Below the pieces are notes generated by a model. That model was not told the origin of the DNA. It was given only the letters and a program-made list of their open reading frames with translations, and did no database searches. This document shows, piece by piece, positions 18,183 to 26,767 of a stretch of 62,383 nt of DNA. How positions within the stretch are numbered: the stretch's first letter is position 1; each line of letters opens with the position of its first letter. Where the stretch lies: the NCBI RefSeq assembly GCF_000711725.1, contig NZ_JONP01000027.1, positions 1 to 62,383 on the forward strand. Reading direction: 5' to 3'. The position numbers were made by a program, and so were the translations under genes. The stretch is from Roseomonas aerilata DSM 19363. GTDB lineage: Bacteria; Pseudomonadota; Alphaproteobacteria; Acetobacterales; Acetobacteraceae.

Positions 18183-19112
18183 CTATGTCTTTTCCTGATG
18201 GGCGGGGACGAGCGGAGCGAAGCGTGCGTCGCACAGGGCCAGGAAGGCGGCAACGACGCCGGGCCGTTCCGTCTCCGCCGCGCGCACGGCGACCAGGCCG
18301 AAGCCGATGGCCGGGCTGAAGGGGCGGGACAGCCCGCCCCGGGCCGCGTGCGTCGCCGCCGTCACCGCGTCCACCAGCCCGATCCCGGTGCCCGCCAGCA
18401 CGAGGTCCGAGACCACCTGGCTCAGATGCGTCTCCACCTGGATCAGGGGAGCGATGCCGTTCTGCTCCAATACTGCTTCCAACTGTCGCCCGATGCGGGT
18501 GGCGGGAGAGAGGGCGACCAGCCTCTCGCCGTCCAGATCCTGCGGCGTGACCATGGCCCTCCCGCCCAGCGCATGGCCTGGCGGCATGATGCAGAGGCAG
18601 CCGAGAGCGTAGCGCCGCTCGACGCGCAGGCCGGCGAGGGGCGTCGCGTCGCTGACAAGGCCAAGGTGGCACTCCTGCTTCAGCACCATCTGCACCACCT
18701 GCTCCGATGGAACGGCATGGAGGGAGATGGCGGTGCCGGGCCGCTCCTCGGTGAAGCGTTTCATCACCGGGGTCAGGATGCCGGTCGCGGCGGGCAGCAC
18801 ACCGAGGGTCAGCGTGCCGCGCCGTCCCTTGCGGATCTGCCCCGCCACGGCCGCGATACGGTCCAAGCCGATGAGCGAGCGCTCCACCTCCTGAAAGAGC
18901 AGAAGCCCCTCGGGGGTCGGCTGCAGTCGGCCGCGCACGCGGTCGAACAGGTGGAAGCCGAGATTCTCCTCGAGCTCTTTCAGCAGGCGCGTGGCTGCAG
19001 GTTGCGAGCGGCCCATCGCCTCGGCAGCGGCGGAGACACTGCCTGTGAGGACCGTGAGCTGGAAGGCCTGCAGGGCGCGCTGGCTGATTGCATGGGGCAT
19101 CGCGTCTTCCAT
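18183..19112 (-). CDS. LysR-family transcriptional regulator
   Basis: This 309-residue regulator has a helix-turn-helix with GSVSAAAEAMGRSQPAATR followed by LLKELEENLGFHLFDR (residues ~20-60), and an effector domain from about residue 95. The start at 19112 is followed by a second ATG at 19100, which is equally possible. It lies divergent to hyuA (19218) with a 105-base gap. It also lies directly upstream of the three-subunit oxidase operon on its own strand. It could regulate either set; the gap contains ATTTGCATTGGAACAAT, a loosely symmetrical A/T-rich stretch suited to LysR binding. Confidence 0.9.
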   Translation of the reverse strand: MEDAMPHAISQRALQAFQLTVLTGSVSAAAEAMGRSQPAATRLLKELEENLGFHLFDRVRGRLQPTPEGLLLFQEVERSLIGLDRIAAVAGQIRKGRRGTLTLGVLPAATGILTPVMKRFTEERPGTAISLHAVPSEQVVQMVLKQECHLGLVSDATPLAGLRVERRYALGCLCIMPPGHALGGRAMVTPQDLDGERLVALSPATRIGRQLEAVLEQNGIAPLIQVETHLSQVVSDLVLAGTGIGLVDAVTAATHAARGGLSRPFSPAIGFGLVAVRAAETERPGVVAAFLALCDARFAPLVPAHQEKT

Positions 19113-19217
19113 CAGCTTTCCGGATAGGATGGCCGACAATTTGCATTGGAACAATCGTGCGGCGGGTGGGACCGTGATCCGGCGCAACACAGTCGGCGAA
19201 GGGTGAACCGGAAATCC

Positions 19218-21254
19218 ATGGTGCGGATCGGCTTCGACGTGGGGGGAACCTTCACCGACTTCACTGTGCACGACACGCGCAGCGGCATGCTGCGCTACTA
19301 CAAGACTCCCTCCACCCCTGCCGACCGCAGCCAGGCAATCGAGACCGGTCTTGCCGCCATCATCGCGGAGTATGGCGTGCGGCCGGAGGAGATCAGCTTC
19401 GTCGGTCACGGCACCACGGTCGCGACGAACATGGTCATCGAGCGGCGCGGCGTCCGCATGGGCATCGTGACGACGCGCGGCTTCCGGGACGTGCTGGAGA
19501 TCGGCCGGCAGACGCGCCCGGCGCTCTACGACTACGGCCAGGTGCGGCCGCCGCCCCTGGCACCGCGCGCACTCCGCTTCGAGGTGGGCGGCCGCATCGA
19601 CGCCGCCGGCCAGGAGCTCGAGCCGCTCGACGAGCCGGCGGTCGCCGCCGCCGCGGAGGCTCTGGCGGCCGAGGGAGTGGAGGCGGTCGGGATCTGCTTC
19701 CTGCACAGCTACCTGCGCGACGACCACGAGGCCCGCGCTGCCGCCATCATCCGCGCGCGGCTCCCGGACGCCTTCGTTTGCACCTCCTCGGAGGTGCTTC
19801 CGGAGTTCCGAGAGTTTGAGCGCTTCTCCACCACCGCGATCAATGCCTATGTCGGCCCGCGCATGGCGGCCTACATGCAGCGGCTGCTGGACCGGCTGGC
19901 GGGGCTTGGCATCACGGCCGAGCCGGACACCATCCATTCCAATGGTGGGCTGATGTCGGTCGCGACCGCGCGCGGCTTCCCGGTCCGCACGTGCCTGTCA
20001 GGCCCTGCCGCCGGCGTGGTGGGCGCGGCGGAGGTGGCTCGGGCGGCGGGCTTCCCGGATATTGTCACCTACGACGTCGGCGGCACGAGCACGGACGTGT
20101 CCCTGGTGGCGGAGGGGCGTCCGGCCTTCGCGACCTCGCGGCTCGTGGCCGACTACCCGGTGCGCACGCCGATGGTGGACGTGCATGTGATCGGCGCGGG
20201 CGGCGGCTCGATCGCCTGGATCGACGATGCCGGCGCGCTGAAGGTCGGGCCGCACAGCACCGGCGCCGATCCCGGCCCTGTCGCCTACGGTCGCGGCGGG
20301 CAGGAGCCGACCCTCACCGACGCCAACATTGTTCTGCACCGGTTGGACCCCGTGACGCTACTCGGCGGCCGCATGAAGGTGGACGAGGCCGCAGCGCGCC
20401 GCGCTATCGAGGAGCGGATCGCCAGGCCGCTCGGCCTCAGCGTGGAGGCGGCCGCGCTGGGCATCATCCGCATCGCCGTCGCCAATATGAGCCGCGCCAT
20501 CCGTTCCGTCTCCACGGAAAAGGGGCACGACCTCGGCCGCTTCGCGCTTTTTCCCTTCGGTGGGGCGGGGCCGCTGCATGCGGGGGCGGTGGCGCGGGAA
20601 TGCGGCATCCGCCGTGTCCTCGTCCCGCAGGAGCCGGGCACGATGTGCGCGCGCGGCATCCTCATGTCCGATATCAGCCTCGACTTCGTCCGCAGCGAGA
20701 TCGCCGAGGCCACCCCGGAGAACTGGCGGGGCATCATGGCCCGCTTCGAGGCCATGGCGCGCCAGGGCGGGGAATGGCTCGAGGCCAGCCAGGTGGAGCC
20801 GGCGCGCCGCACCGTCCACCGCGTGATCGATGCCCGCTACAAGGGCCAGAACCACGAGGTGCAGGTCCGGCTGCCGGAGAGGGGCGACTTCACGTTGGAT
20901 GACTTCCAGCGCGAGTTCGCCGCCGCGCATCGCCGCGAATACGGCTACGACGTGCCTGGCCGCGCAGTGGAGGTGGTAAACGCCCGCCTCAAGGCCGTGG
21001 GCCGGGTGGACCGCCCCGCCGCGCGCTTCGAGGGCGGTACCTCCGGCACGCCCGAGCCCCGCGCCATGCGCCAGGTGCATTTCGACGCGGGCCGGATAGA
21101 GACGCCCATCTTCGACCGTGCCACGCTCTCCGCCGGCGCCACGATCCCGGGTCCCGCCATCCTGGACGAGATGAGTTCCACCACCGTCGTCGAGCCCGGC
21201 CAGCGGGTGACGGTGGACCCTTCCGGCAACCTGATCGTGGAGATCGCCCCATGA
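19218..21254 (+). CDS. hyuA: Hydantoinase/5-oxoprolinase subunit A
   Basis: This 678-residue HyuA-family protein performs ATP-dependent cleavage of a cyclic amide. The phosphate-binding motif RIGFDVGGTFTDF is at the very N-terminus, followed by HGTTVATNMVIERRG. A second ATP-fold motif is TYDVGGTSTDVSLV, and IGAGGGSIAW and FPFGGAGPLHA are both conserved in the family. The family includes N-methylhydantoinase A, the 5-oxoprolinase N-half and the acetone/acetophenone carboxylase subunit. The substrate cannot be fixed from sequence. The ATG at 19218 is preferred over a GTG at 19203. Its stop overlaps the hyuB start (ATGA). Confidence 0.9.
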   Translation: MVRIGFDVGGTFTDFTVHDTRSGMLRYYKTPSTPADRSQAIETGLAAIIAEYGVRPEEISFVGHGTTVATNMVIERRGVRMGIVTTRGFRDVLEIGRQTRPALYDYGQVRPPPLAPRALRFEVGGRIDAAGQELEPLDEPAVAAAAEALAAEGVEAVGICFLHSYLRDDHEARAAAIIRARLPDAFVCTSSEVLPEFREFERFSTTAINAYVGPRMAAYMQRLLDRLAGLGITAEPDTIHSNGGLMSVATARGFPVRTCLSGPAAGVVGAAEVARAAGFPDIVTYDVGGTSTDVSLVAEGRPAFATSRLVADYPVRTPMVDVHVIGAGGGSIAWIDDAGALKVGPHSTGADPGPVAYGRGGQEPTLTDANIVLHRLDPVTLLGGRMKVDEAAARRAIEERIARPLGLSVEAAALGIIRIAVANMSRAIRSVSTEKGHDLGRFALFPFGGAGPLHAGAVARECGIRRVLVPQEPGTMCARGILMSDISLDFVRSEIAEATPENWRGIMARFEAMARQGGEWLEASQVEPARRTVHRVIDARYKGQNHEVQVRLPERGDFTLDDFQREFAAAHRREYGYDVPGRAVEVVNARLKAVGRVDRPAARFEGGTSGTPEPRAMRQVHFDAGRIETPIFDRATLSAGATIPGPAILDEMSSTTVVEPGQRVTVDPSGNLIVEIAP

Positions 21255-22975
21255 GCGACGATGTGAGCGATGCCGCCCGCACTCTCTCCGACCCGATCGC
21301 GATGGAGGTCTTCAGCAACCGCCTCCTCTCCATCACCGAGGACATGGGCAACGCGCTGATCCGCTCCTCCTTCTCCACCAACATCAAGGAGCGCAAGGAC
21401 TGCTCCGTCGGGCTGTTCGACGCCACAGGACGGCTGATCGCCCAGGCCTCCCACATCCCGCTGCACCTCGGCTCCCTCATGGGCAGCGTGCGCGCCGTGC
21501 TGGAGGCCTGCCCGATCGAGCGGATGCGGGAGGGTGACGCCTTCATCTGCAACGACCCCTACCTCGCGGGCGGCACGCACACGCCGGATATCGCGGTGGT
21601 GACGCCGGTCTTCGTGGAGGGGGCGCCGCGCTTCCTCGCCGCCAATGTTGGTCACCATTCGGATGTGGGCGGGCCGACGCCCGGCTCCATCTCCGGTGGC
21701 GCCCGCTCCATCTTCGAGGAAGGGCTGCGCATCCCCGTCATCCGCCTCGTGCGCGCGGGCGAGCTGGACGAGGCCTTGCTGAACCTCGTCGCCCAGAACT
21801 CGCGGGAGCCGGAGGAGCGCGCCCTCGACCTGAAGGTGCAGGTCGCCTCCAACCTGCGCGGCGTGCGGCTCATGCAGGACCTCTGCGCCGGGATGGGCCT
21901 CGCCGCCGCGACAGCCGCGATCGACGACCTGCTGTCCTACACGGCGCGCCGCCTCGGCAACCGCATCGGCGCCATGGCGGCGGGCAGCGCCATTGGTCGC
22001 GCCTGGATGGACGACGACGGGCTGGACGGCGACCCCGTGGAGATCGTGGCGGGCGTGACTGTCGAGGGCGACCGACTCGTCGTGGACTTCGCGGGCACCG
22101 CTCCGCAGGCGCGCGGCGCGATGAACGTGCCGGAGAGCGCACTGCGCGCCACCGTCTACTACGCCGTGAAGGCGCTACTGGACCCGGAGCTGCTGCCGAA
22201 CCAGGGCCTGGCCGAGCGCGTCGAGATACGCGCACCCGAGGGCAGCCTGGTCAATCCGCGATTCCCCGCGGCGACGGGCGCGCGCAGCATCACCTGCAAC
22301 AAGGTGGCGCGCGCGCTCTTCGCCGCTCTCGCCGAGCTGCTGCCGCCGGAGCGCGCGATGGCCGCGAGCCTCGACAGCGTGCCCGCCATCATCTTCTCCG
22401 GCGAGCGGCGGCGCGGCGACGGCACCTTCGTCTACCTGGAGACGATGGGCGGCGGTGTCGGTGCACGCGGTGCGGCGGACGGCATGGACGGGGTGCATGT
22501 CCACGTCACCAACACCTCCAACCTGCCGGCCGAGGCGCTCGAGAACGAGTACGCCCTGCTGGTGGAGGAGTACGCGCTGGTGGAGGGATCGGGCGGCGCC
22601 GGGCGGCACCGCGGCGGCCAGGGCATCGCCCGCCAGATCCGCGCGACGCGGGACGGGATCGTCTTTTCCGCGCGGTCTGACGGGCACAAGGCTGGCGCGC
22701 CGGGCCTCTTTGGCGGTCTGTCCGGCGGTAAGGCGCGGCTGCTGCGGAACCCCGGCACGAACCGCGAGGAGGAACTCTCCTCCAAGGCCGCGAACCTCGT
22801 GCTCGCAGCCGGCGAGAGCGTGCGGCTGGAGACGCCGGGCGGTGGCGGGTTCGGCGCACCGGCGGAGCGGCCGGCCGCGGCGCTGGCGGCGGACCTCGCC
22901 GACGGCCGACTGACGCGCGACGAGGCCGAGCGCGACTACGGCGCGGCGCTGGTCGCTGTCGCGCTGCAGAACTGA
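21251..22975 (+). CDS. hyuB: Hydantoinase/5-oxoprolinase subunit B
   Basis: This 574-residue partner of HyuA belongs to the hydantoinase B/oxoprolinase C-half family. Family landmarks include SFSTNIKERKDCSVGLFD, NDPYLAGGTHTPDI, NVGHHSDVGGPTPGS and, near the C-terminus, LETPGGGGFGAP. It starts inside the hyuA stop codon, so the two subunits are coupled. Together they hydrolyse a cyclic imide or lactam such as a hydantoin or 5-oxoproline, using ATP. A Bug-type receptor follows 70 bases downstream. Confidence 0.9.
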   Translation: MSDDVSDAARTLSDPIAMEVFSNRLLSITEDMGNALIRSSFSTNIKERKDCSVGLFDATGRLIAQASHIPLHLGSLMGSVRAVLEACPIERMREGDAFICNDPYLAGGTHTPDIAVVTPVFVEGAPRFLAANVGHHSDVGGPTPGSISGGARSIFEEGLRIPVIRLVRAGELDEALLNLVAQNSREPEERALDLKVQVASNLRGVRLMQDLCAGMGLAAATAAIDDLLSYTARRLGNRIGAMAAGSAIGRAWMDDDGLDGDPVEIVAGVTVEGDRLVVDFAGTAPQARGAMNVPESALRATVYYAVKALLDPELLPNQGLAERVEIRAPEGSLVNPRFPAATGARSITCNKVARALFAALAELLPPERAMAASLDSVPAIIFSGERRRGDGTFVYLETMGGGVGARGAADGMDGVHVHVTNTSNLPAEALENEYALLVEEYALVEGSGGAGRHRGGQGIARQIRATRDGIVFSARSDGHKAGAPGLFGGLSGGKARLLRNPGTNREEELSSKAANLVLAAGESVRLETPGGGGFGAPAERPAAALAADLADGRLTRDEAERDYGAALVAVALQN

Positions 22976-23046
22976 AGCGAGGCGCGGCCCGGAAGAGGCC
23001 GTCCCCGCGAGATGCCGTCACGCCTCCGTTCGAAGGATGCAGAACC

Positions 23047-24024
23047 GTGCTCACACGACGTGACTGGCTGGCCGCTCTGGCGGCCGCCCCCACCGCGACC
23101 ACCCTGACCCGCCCGGCGCTCGCCCAGGCCTGGCCGTCTCGCCCCGTCCGCCTCGTGGTGCCCTTCGCGGCGGGAGGGGGCACCGACGTGCTTGCCCGCA
23201 TCCTCGCCAACGGGCTCTCCGAACGCCTCGGGGCGACGGTGGTGGTGGAGAACCGCACCGGTGCCGGTGGCAATCTCGGCCTGGAGAACGTGATTCGCGC
23301 GCCGGCCGATGGCTACTCGCTTCTCATGGGCACGAACGGGGCGGTGGCGGTGAACCGGCACCTCTACCACAATCTCGGCTTCGACCCGCTGAAGGACCTT
23401 CTGCCGATCAGCCTGGCCTTTCGGATCGAGCATCTCCTCGCCGTCTCGAATGCCTTGCCCGCACGCTCCGTAGGCGAGCTGATCGCGACGGCGAAGGCCC
23501 GTCCTGGCACGCTCACCTTCGGTTCCGCCGGCACGGGCTCGATGATCCATCTTGCAGGGGAGCTGTTCCGGCTGAAGGCCGGCATCGACATCACCCACGT
23601 TCCCTATCGCGGCGGTGGCCCGGCGATGAACGACCTCGTGGCCGGAACGATCGACATGATGTTCGACAGCCTTCCCTCGGCCGAGCCGCAGGTGAAGGCC
23701 GGCCGCGTGCGGGCGCTGGCCCTCTGCGGCACCCGGCGCCACCCGCTGCTGCCGGAGCTGCCGACGATGGAGGAGGCGGGCCTGCCCGGCTACGCGGCCG
23801 CCTCCACGGGCGGTCTCTTCGCGCCGCAGGGCACGCCGCCGGGCGTGATTGAGCGCGTGGCGGCGGCGGTGCGGGAACTGACCGGCAGCGCCGCCTTCCG
23901 CGAGCAGATGGGGCGATCCGGTGGGGATGCCGTGGCGGCGGGGCCAGTCGAGCTGGCCGCGATGATGGCACGCGAGAGCGAGCAGTGGGGCGCAGTGGTG
24001 CGCGAGGCAAAAATCTCGGCCTGA
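23047..24024 (+). CDS. Tripartite tricarboxylate-type (Bug/TctC) periplasmic receptor
   Basis: This 325-residue receptor has an N-terminal RRDWLAALAAAPTATTL leader with cleavage near ALAQA. It then has the family opening PVRLVVPFAAGGGTDVLARI and, in the middle, FGSAGTGSMIHLAGELF and HVPYRGGGPAMNDL. The start is GTG. No TctA or TctB membrane partner is in the window, which is common for Bug proteins. Its place behind hyuAB suggests it binds the same compound or its carboxylate product. Confidence 0.88.
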   Translation: MLTRRDWLAALAAAPTATTLTRPALAQAWPSRPVRLVVPFAAGGGTDVLARILANGLSERLGATVVVENRTGAGGNLGLENVIRAPADGYSLLMGTNGAVAVNRHLYHNLGFDPLKDLLPISLAFRIEHLLAVSNALPARSVGELIATAKARPGTLTFGSAGTGSMIHLAGELFRLKAGIDITHVPYRGGGPAMNDLVAGTIDMMFDSLPSAEPQVKAGRVRALALCGTRRHPLLPELPTMEEAGLPGYAAASTGGLFAPQGTPPGVIERVAAAVRELTGSAAFREQMGRSGGDAVAAGPVELAAMMARESEQWGAVVREAKISA

Positions 24025-24045
24025 GGCATGTGGTCGATCCTTGCG

Positions 24046-24362
24046 GCTGCCTGCTGACGCTCAGGCAACGATCGGTGCAGGCCGGCAACAACACCGGCCC
24101 CCGACCAATTCCGCAAAGAGCGCGAGCAGCCTGGCCCGGGCCCACAGCCCGTCTCAGCGGGCTGCATCTCCCAGGGCAGGCCCTGCTTCGGCACGAAGAG
24201 AATGTCTCTCAACGCTGCCCGATCTGTCAGCCCCGACGGCCCACCCTTGGGCCCAGGCAACCCGTGCGGCATCAGCGGCTCGATCGCTGACCATGGGCAG
24301 CCTAGGCGGAGGGGCTTAGCCAAGCCCCTCTCAATGCTGAGCAATCGGCTTCGTCAGGTGCG
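24046..24362 (-). mobile_element. Decayed 5' remnant of an IS5-family element
   Basis: The right end (near 24362, motif GCACCTGACGAAGCC read inward) matches the end of the element at 331. The transposase start region follows, with the start codon changed to TTG (24323). Recognisable pieces include AIEPLMPHGLPGPKGGP, LTDRAALRDILFV, QGLPWEMQPAETGCG and LHRSLPERQQAA. Only about 92 of roughly 260 transposase residues remain, and the rest is deleted up to the tctC-like gene. It lies in the same orientation as the element at the left edge but is clearly older. The IS end appears to contribute the TAG stop of the gene at 24363. Confidence 0.75.
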
Positions 24363-24788
24363 CTAAGTCCCGTCCGCCAGCCCGACGGAGCGCAGGGCGG
24401 CGGCGGCCACCTGGCGGTCTTGGTCCCCGGTGCCGGAGCCGACGCCAATGCCGCCGACGACCTCGCCTTCGACAATGACCGGCAGCCCGCCCTTCAGGTT
24501 GGTCATGCGGAGCCCGGTCGCGAGGGCGAGGCGCGTCTCCATCTCCGGCGCCAGGCCACCAGTCGGCGCACCCGTGGCGGCGGCGGTCGCGGCCTTGGCC
24601 TGGGCAGAGGCGATGGAGAGGACGCGCGAGCCGTCCATCCGGAGGAAGCCGACGAGGTTCGCGCCCTCATCGGCGATAGCAATGCATTGCGGCACGCCCA
24701 TCCGCGTCGCCTCCGCCTCCGCAGCGGTGAGCAGGGCCATGACGGTCGCATGGGTCATCTTACGGGCAGGGCGCGTGAGCGCGGTCAT
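24363..24788 (-). CDS. GlcG/HbpS-family protein (DUF336)
   Basis: This 141-residue protein of the GlcG/HbpS-type fold contains IAIADEGANLVGFLRMDGS, SIASAQAKAATAAATGAPT and, near the end, GGLPVIVEGEVVGGIGVGS. All are typical of the family. Members bind haem or other small ligands or accompany catabolic enzymes, and the precise role is unknown. Its start overlaps the stop of the DUF1445 gene (ATGA), so the two are coupled. The stop codon lies at the junction with an IS5 remnant, so the original C-terminus may have been slightly different. Confidence 0.85.
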   Translation of the reverse strand: MTALTRPARKMTHATVMALLTAAEAEATRMGVPQCIAIADEGANLVGFLRMDGSRVLSIASAQAKAATAAATGAPTGGLAPEMETRLALATGLRMTNLKGGLPVIVEGEVVGGIGVGSGTGDQDRQVAAAALRSVGLADGT

Positions 24789-25552
24789 GGGACGTTCTCC
24801 GGAAGGTTGGTGACGAGCATCGCACCGGGCGCATGAGTCGCGAAGAGCGGCACGCCAGAGGCCTGGAGCGCGGCGAGGGCGGTGAGGCCGCAACCCCAGA
24901 ACACCGCACTCTCTCCCTCTTCGGGGAGGAGGGGCCCGCCCCAGTCCGGGCAGCCCGGATCGGCGATGCCGAGCGCGGCGGGATCGCCGATGTGAAGCGG
25001 GGCGCTGTGGCTGCGGGGCAGGCGGGCCGTGATCGCCGCCACGCGTGCGACGTCCCCTTCCGCAAAGGGCCGCATGGAGACGACAAGGGGTCCGTGCAGC
25101 CGCCCGGCCGGCACCGCCTCCCGCCCCGTCCGAAACAGCGCGCCCTGTATGCCGAGTTCGACATGCCGCAGCCGGATGCCCGCGGCGGCGAGGGCGGCTT
25201 CGGCACCGAACCAGCAGCCGACCGCGAAGGGCGTCCAGTCCGGACGCCATTCCGCCCCAAGGAAGGGGACGCGGCGTGGCGCCTTGCCGGTCTCGTGCAC
25301 GAGATAGGCGGGAAGGTCACCTGTCACATCAAGGTCGATGTCGAGATCGGGAAGGCGCGGGTCACCGGGTTCTCCCGCAGCCAGCAGGGGGCAGGACCGG
25401 GGATTGGCCTGGCAGAAGGCTGCGAAATCACTGGCCCATTCCACCGGCACGACCACGAGGTTGGCCTGCACGAAGCCCCGTGCACGACCGACCGTAAGCC
25501 CGTCCCAGCCCGCCCGGGCGGCGCGGCGGAGATCGAGGCCGCTCTCCGCCAT
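24785..25552 (-). CDS. DUF1445 (D-glutamate cyclase/YcsI) family protein
   Basis: This 255-residue protein begins near LRRAARAGWDGLTVGRARGF and QANLVVVPVEWASDFAAFCQ, then has CPLLAAGEPGDPRLP, IDLDVTGDLPAYLVHETG, FAVGCWFGAEAALAAAGI and VVSMRPFAEGDVARVAAIT. These are hallmarks of the putative hydro-lyase/D-glutamate cyclase family, whose vertebrate member converts D-glutamate to 5-oxo-D-proline. Bacterial members are mostly uncharacterised. An ATG at 25552 gives the normal family length. The gene lies next to a truncated GntR fragment on the opposite strand. Confidence 0.85.
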   Translation of the reverse strand: MAESGLDLRRAARAGWDGLTVGRARGFVQANLVVVPVEWASDFAAFCQANPRSCPLLAAGEPGDPRLPDLDIDLDVTGDLPAYLVHETGKAPRRVPFLGAEWRPDWTPFAVGCWFGAEAALAAAGIRLRHVELGIQGALFRTGREAVPAGRLHGPLVVSMRPFAEGDVARVAAITARLPRSHSAPLHIGDPAALGIADPGCPDWGGPLLPEEGESAVFWGCGLTALAALQASGVPLFATHAPGAMLVTNLPENVP

Positions 25553-25597
25553 CAGACGTGCCGCACCGCGCCTCGACCTCCGCCGCGAAGGCAGGAA

Positions 25598-25846
25598 GCG
25601 AGGCGGCTGCGCGAGGCGATCAGACTTTCGGGCGGTTTCCACGTCCTGGTCGCGGATCTTTCGGGCAACCCGATCCTGGCCTCGGCTGTGAGGCTCCTCG
25701 TGGCACGGACGAGCCTGGTGGTCGCGCTGTTCGAAAACGGCAGCGGCCTCGCCTGCTGGCACGACGACCACGCCGTCTTCATCGATCTTGTCCGGCGGCG
25801 GCGGCACCGGGCCGCGGCCGCGGTGATGCGGCATCATCTCGTCTAA
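25598..25846 (+). pseudogene. C-terminal fragment of a GntR/FCD regulator
   Basis: The rightward frame ending at TAA 25844-25846 reads FHVLVADLSGNPILASAVRL, LVARTSLVVALFENG and finishes with VMRHHLV, all characteristic of the last helices of an FCD domain. The DNA-binding half and the first FCD helices are missing, and sequence to the left is the 5' end of the oppositely oriented DUF1445 gene. It is a remnant, probably left by a deletion or rearrangement with a junction near 25560-25600. Confidence 0.6.
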
Positions 25847-25980
25847 ACTGAGCGGGATCTCAGGCTTGATCGCCCGCGCAGCGGTGGGATCGACGTGCGC
25901 CTGGTACTGGCACGGCCGCCCGCATAGCTTCCAGAAAGCACGCAAGGCGGGTCGCCGCGGATCAGGCCTTTCCACGCGGC

Positions 25981-26754
25981 TCAGGCGGCCATCCAGCCGC
26001 CATCCACCATCAGGTTGTGTCCGTTAACGAAGCTCGCTTCACCGCTCGCCAGGAAAAGCGCAGCGCGGGCGACGTCGAGCGGCGTGCCGAGGCGGGGGAA
26101 AGGTGTGCGTGCCTCGGAATAGGCGATCCAGCGTGGCTCAATGGCGCGGCCAGTCTTCCCCGTCAGGATCTTGCCTGGCGCCACGGCGTTGCAGACGATG
26201 TGCTGGTGCCCGTAATCCGCCGCGATCTGTCGGGTCATGTAGACGAGGCCGGACTTGCTGACCCCGTAAGCGAAGTCCTCCGGCGCCGCGATCATGCCAT
26301 GCTGGGAGGAGATGTTGACGATCCGCCCACGTGCCTCATCCACCACGGGCTGGAGGAGCATCTGCCGAACAGCAGCACGGGCGCAGAGAAAGGCGCCCTT
26401 CAGGTTCACTGCAATAACGCTGTCCCATAGCGCCTCCTCCGTCTCTGCCAACGGCTTGCCCGCACGGATGGCGGCGTTGTTGACAAGGATGTCCACCGCC
26501 CCGTGCCTGGCAACAGTTTCGCCGAACAGGCCTTCCACCTCTGCTTCGCGGGCTACGTCGCACCGAATGAAGGTGCCCTCGTGGCCATCGCTGCGGATCG
26601 CCTCCACGACCGGAATTCCGCCCTCTACCACGCCCTCCGTCGCGTCGGCGACAACCACCCGCGCTCCTTCCTGCGCGAAGAGGCGCGCGATCGCGCGGCC
26701 GATGCCGGACGAGCCACCCGTCACGATCGCGACCTTGCCGGCCAGTCTTGTCAT
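25981..26754 (-). CDS. Short-chain dehydrogenase/reductase
   Basis: This 257-residue classical SDR has the nucleotide-binding motif TGGSSGIGRAIA, the NNAAIRAG strand, Ser in NISSQHG, the catalytic YGVSK and a C-terminal FVNGHNLMVDGGW. The start at MTRLAGKVAIV (26754) is chosen because an extension to 26787 is not family-like. It is last in a leftward group with an epimerase and amino acid permeases. The substrate is probably a sugar or hydroxy compound, NAD(H)- or NADP(H)-dependent. Confidence 0.9.
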   Translation of the reverse strand: MTRLAGKVAIVTGGSSGIGRAIARLFAQEGARVVVADATEGVVEGGIPVVEAIRSDGHEGTFIRCDVAREAEVEGLFGETVARHGAVDILVNNAAIRAGKPLAETEEALWDSVIAVNLKGAFLCARAAVRQMLLQPVVDEARGRIVNISSQHGMIAAPEDFAYGVSKSGLVYMTRQIAADYGHQHIVCNAVAPGKILTGKTGRAIEPRWIAYSEARTPFPRLGTPLDVARAALFLASGEASFVNGHNLMVDGGWMAA

Positions 26755-26767
26755 GCTCGTCCCCTCT

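Noticed and set aside
1-24362. Composite transposon bounded by the two IS5 copies
   Set aside because: The copies differ greatly in decay, only one is possibly active, and the DNA between them has several unrelated ordinary operons with uniform composition.
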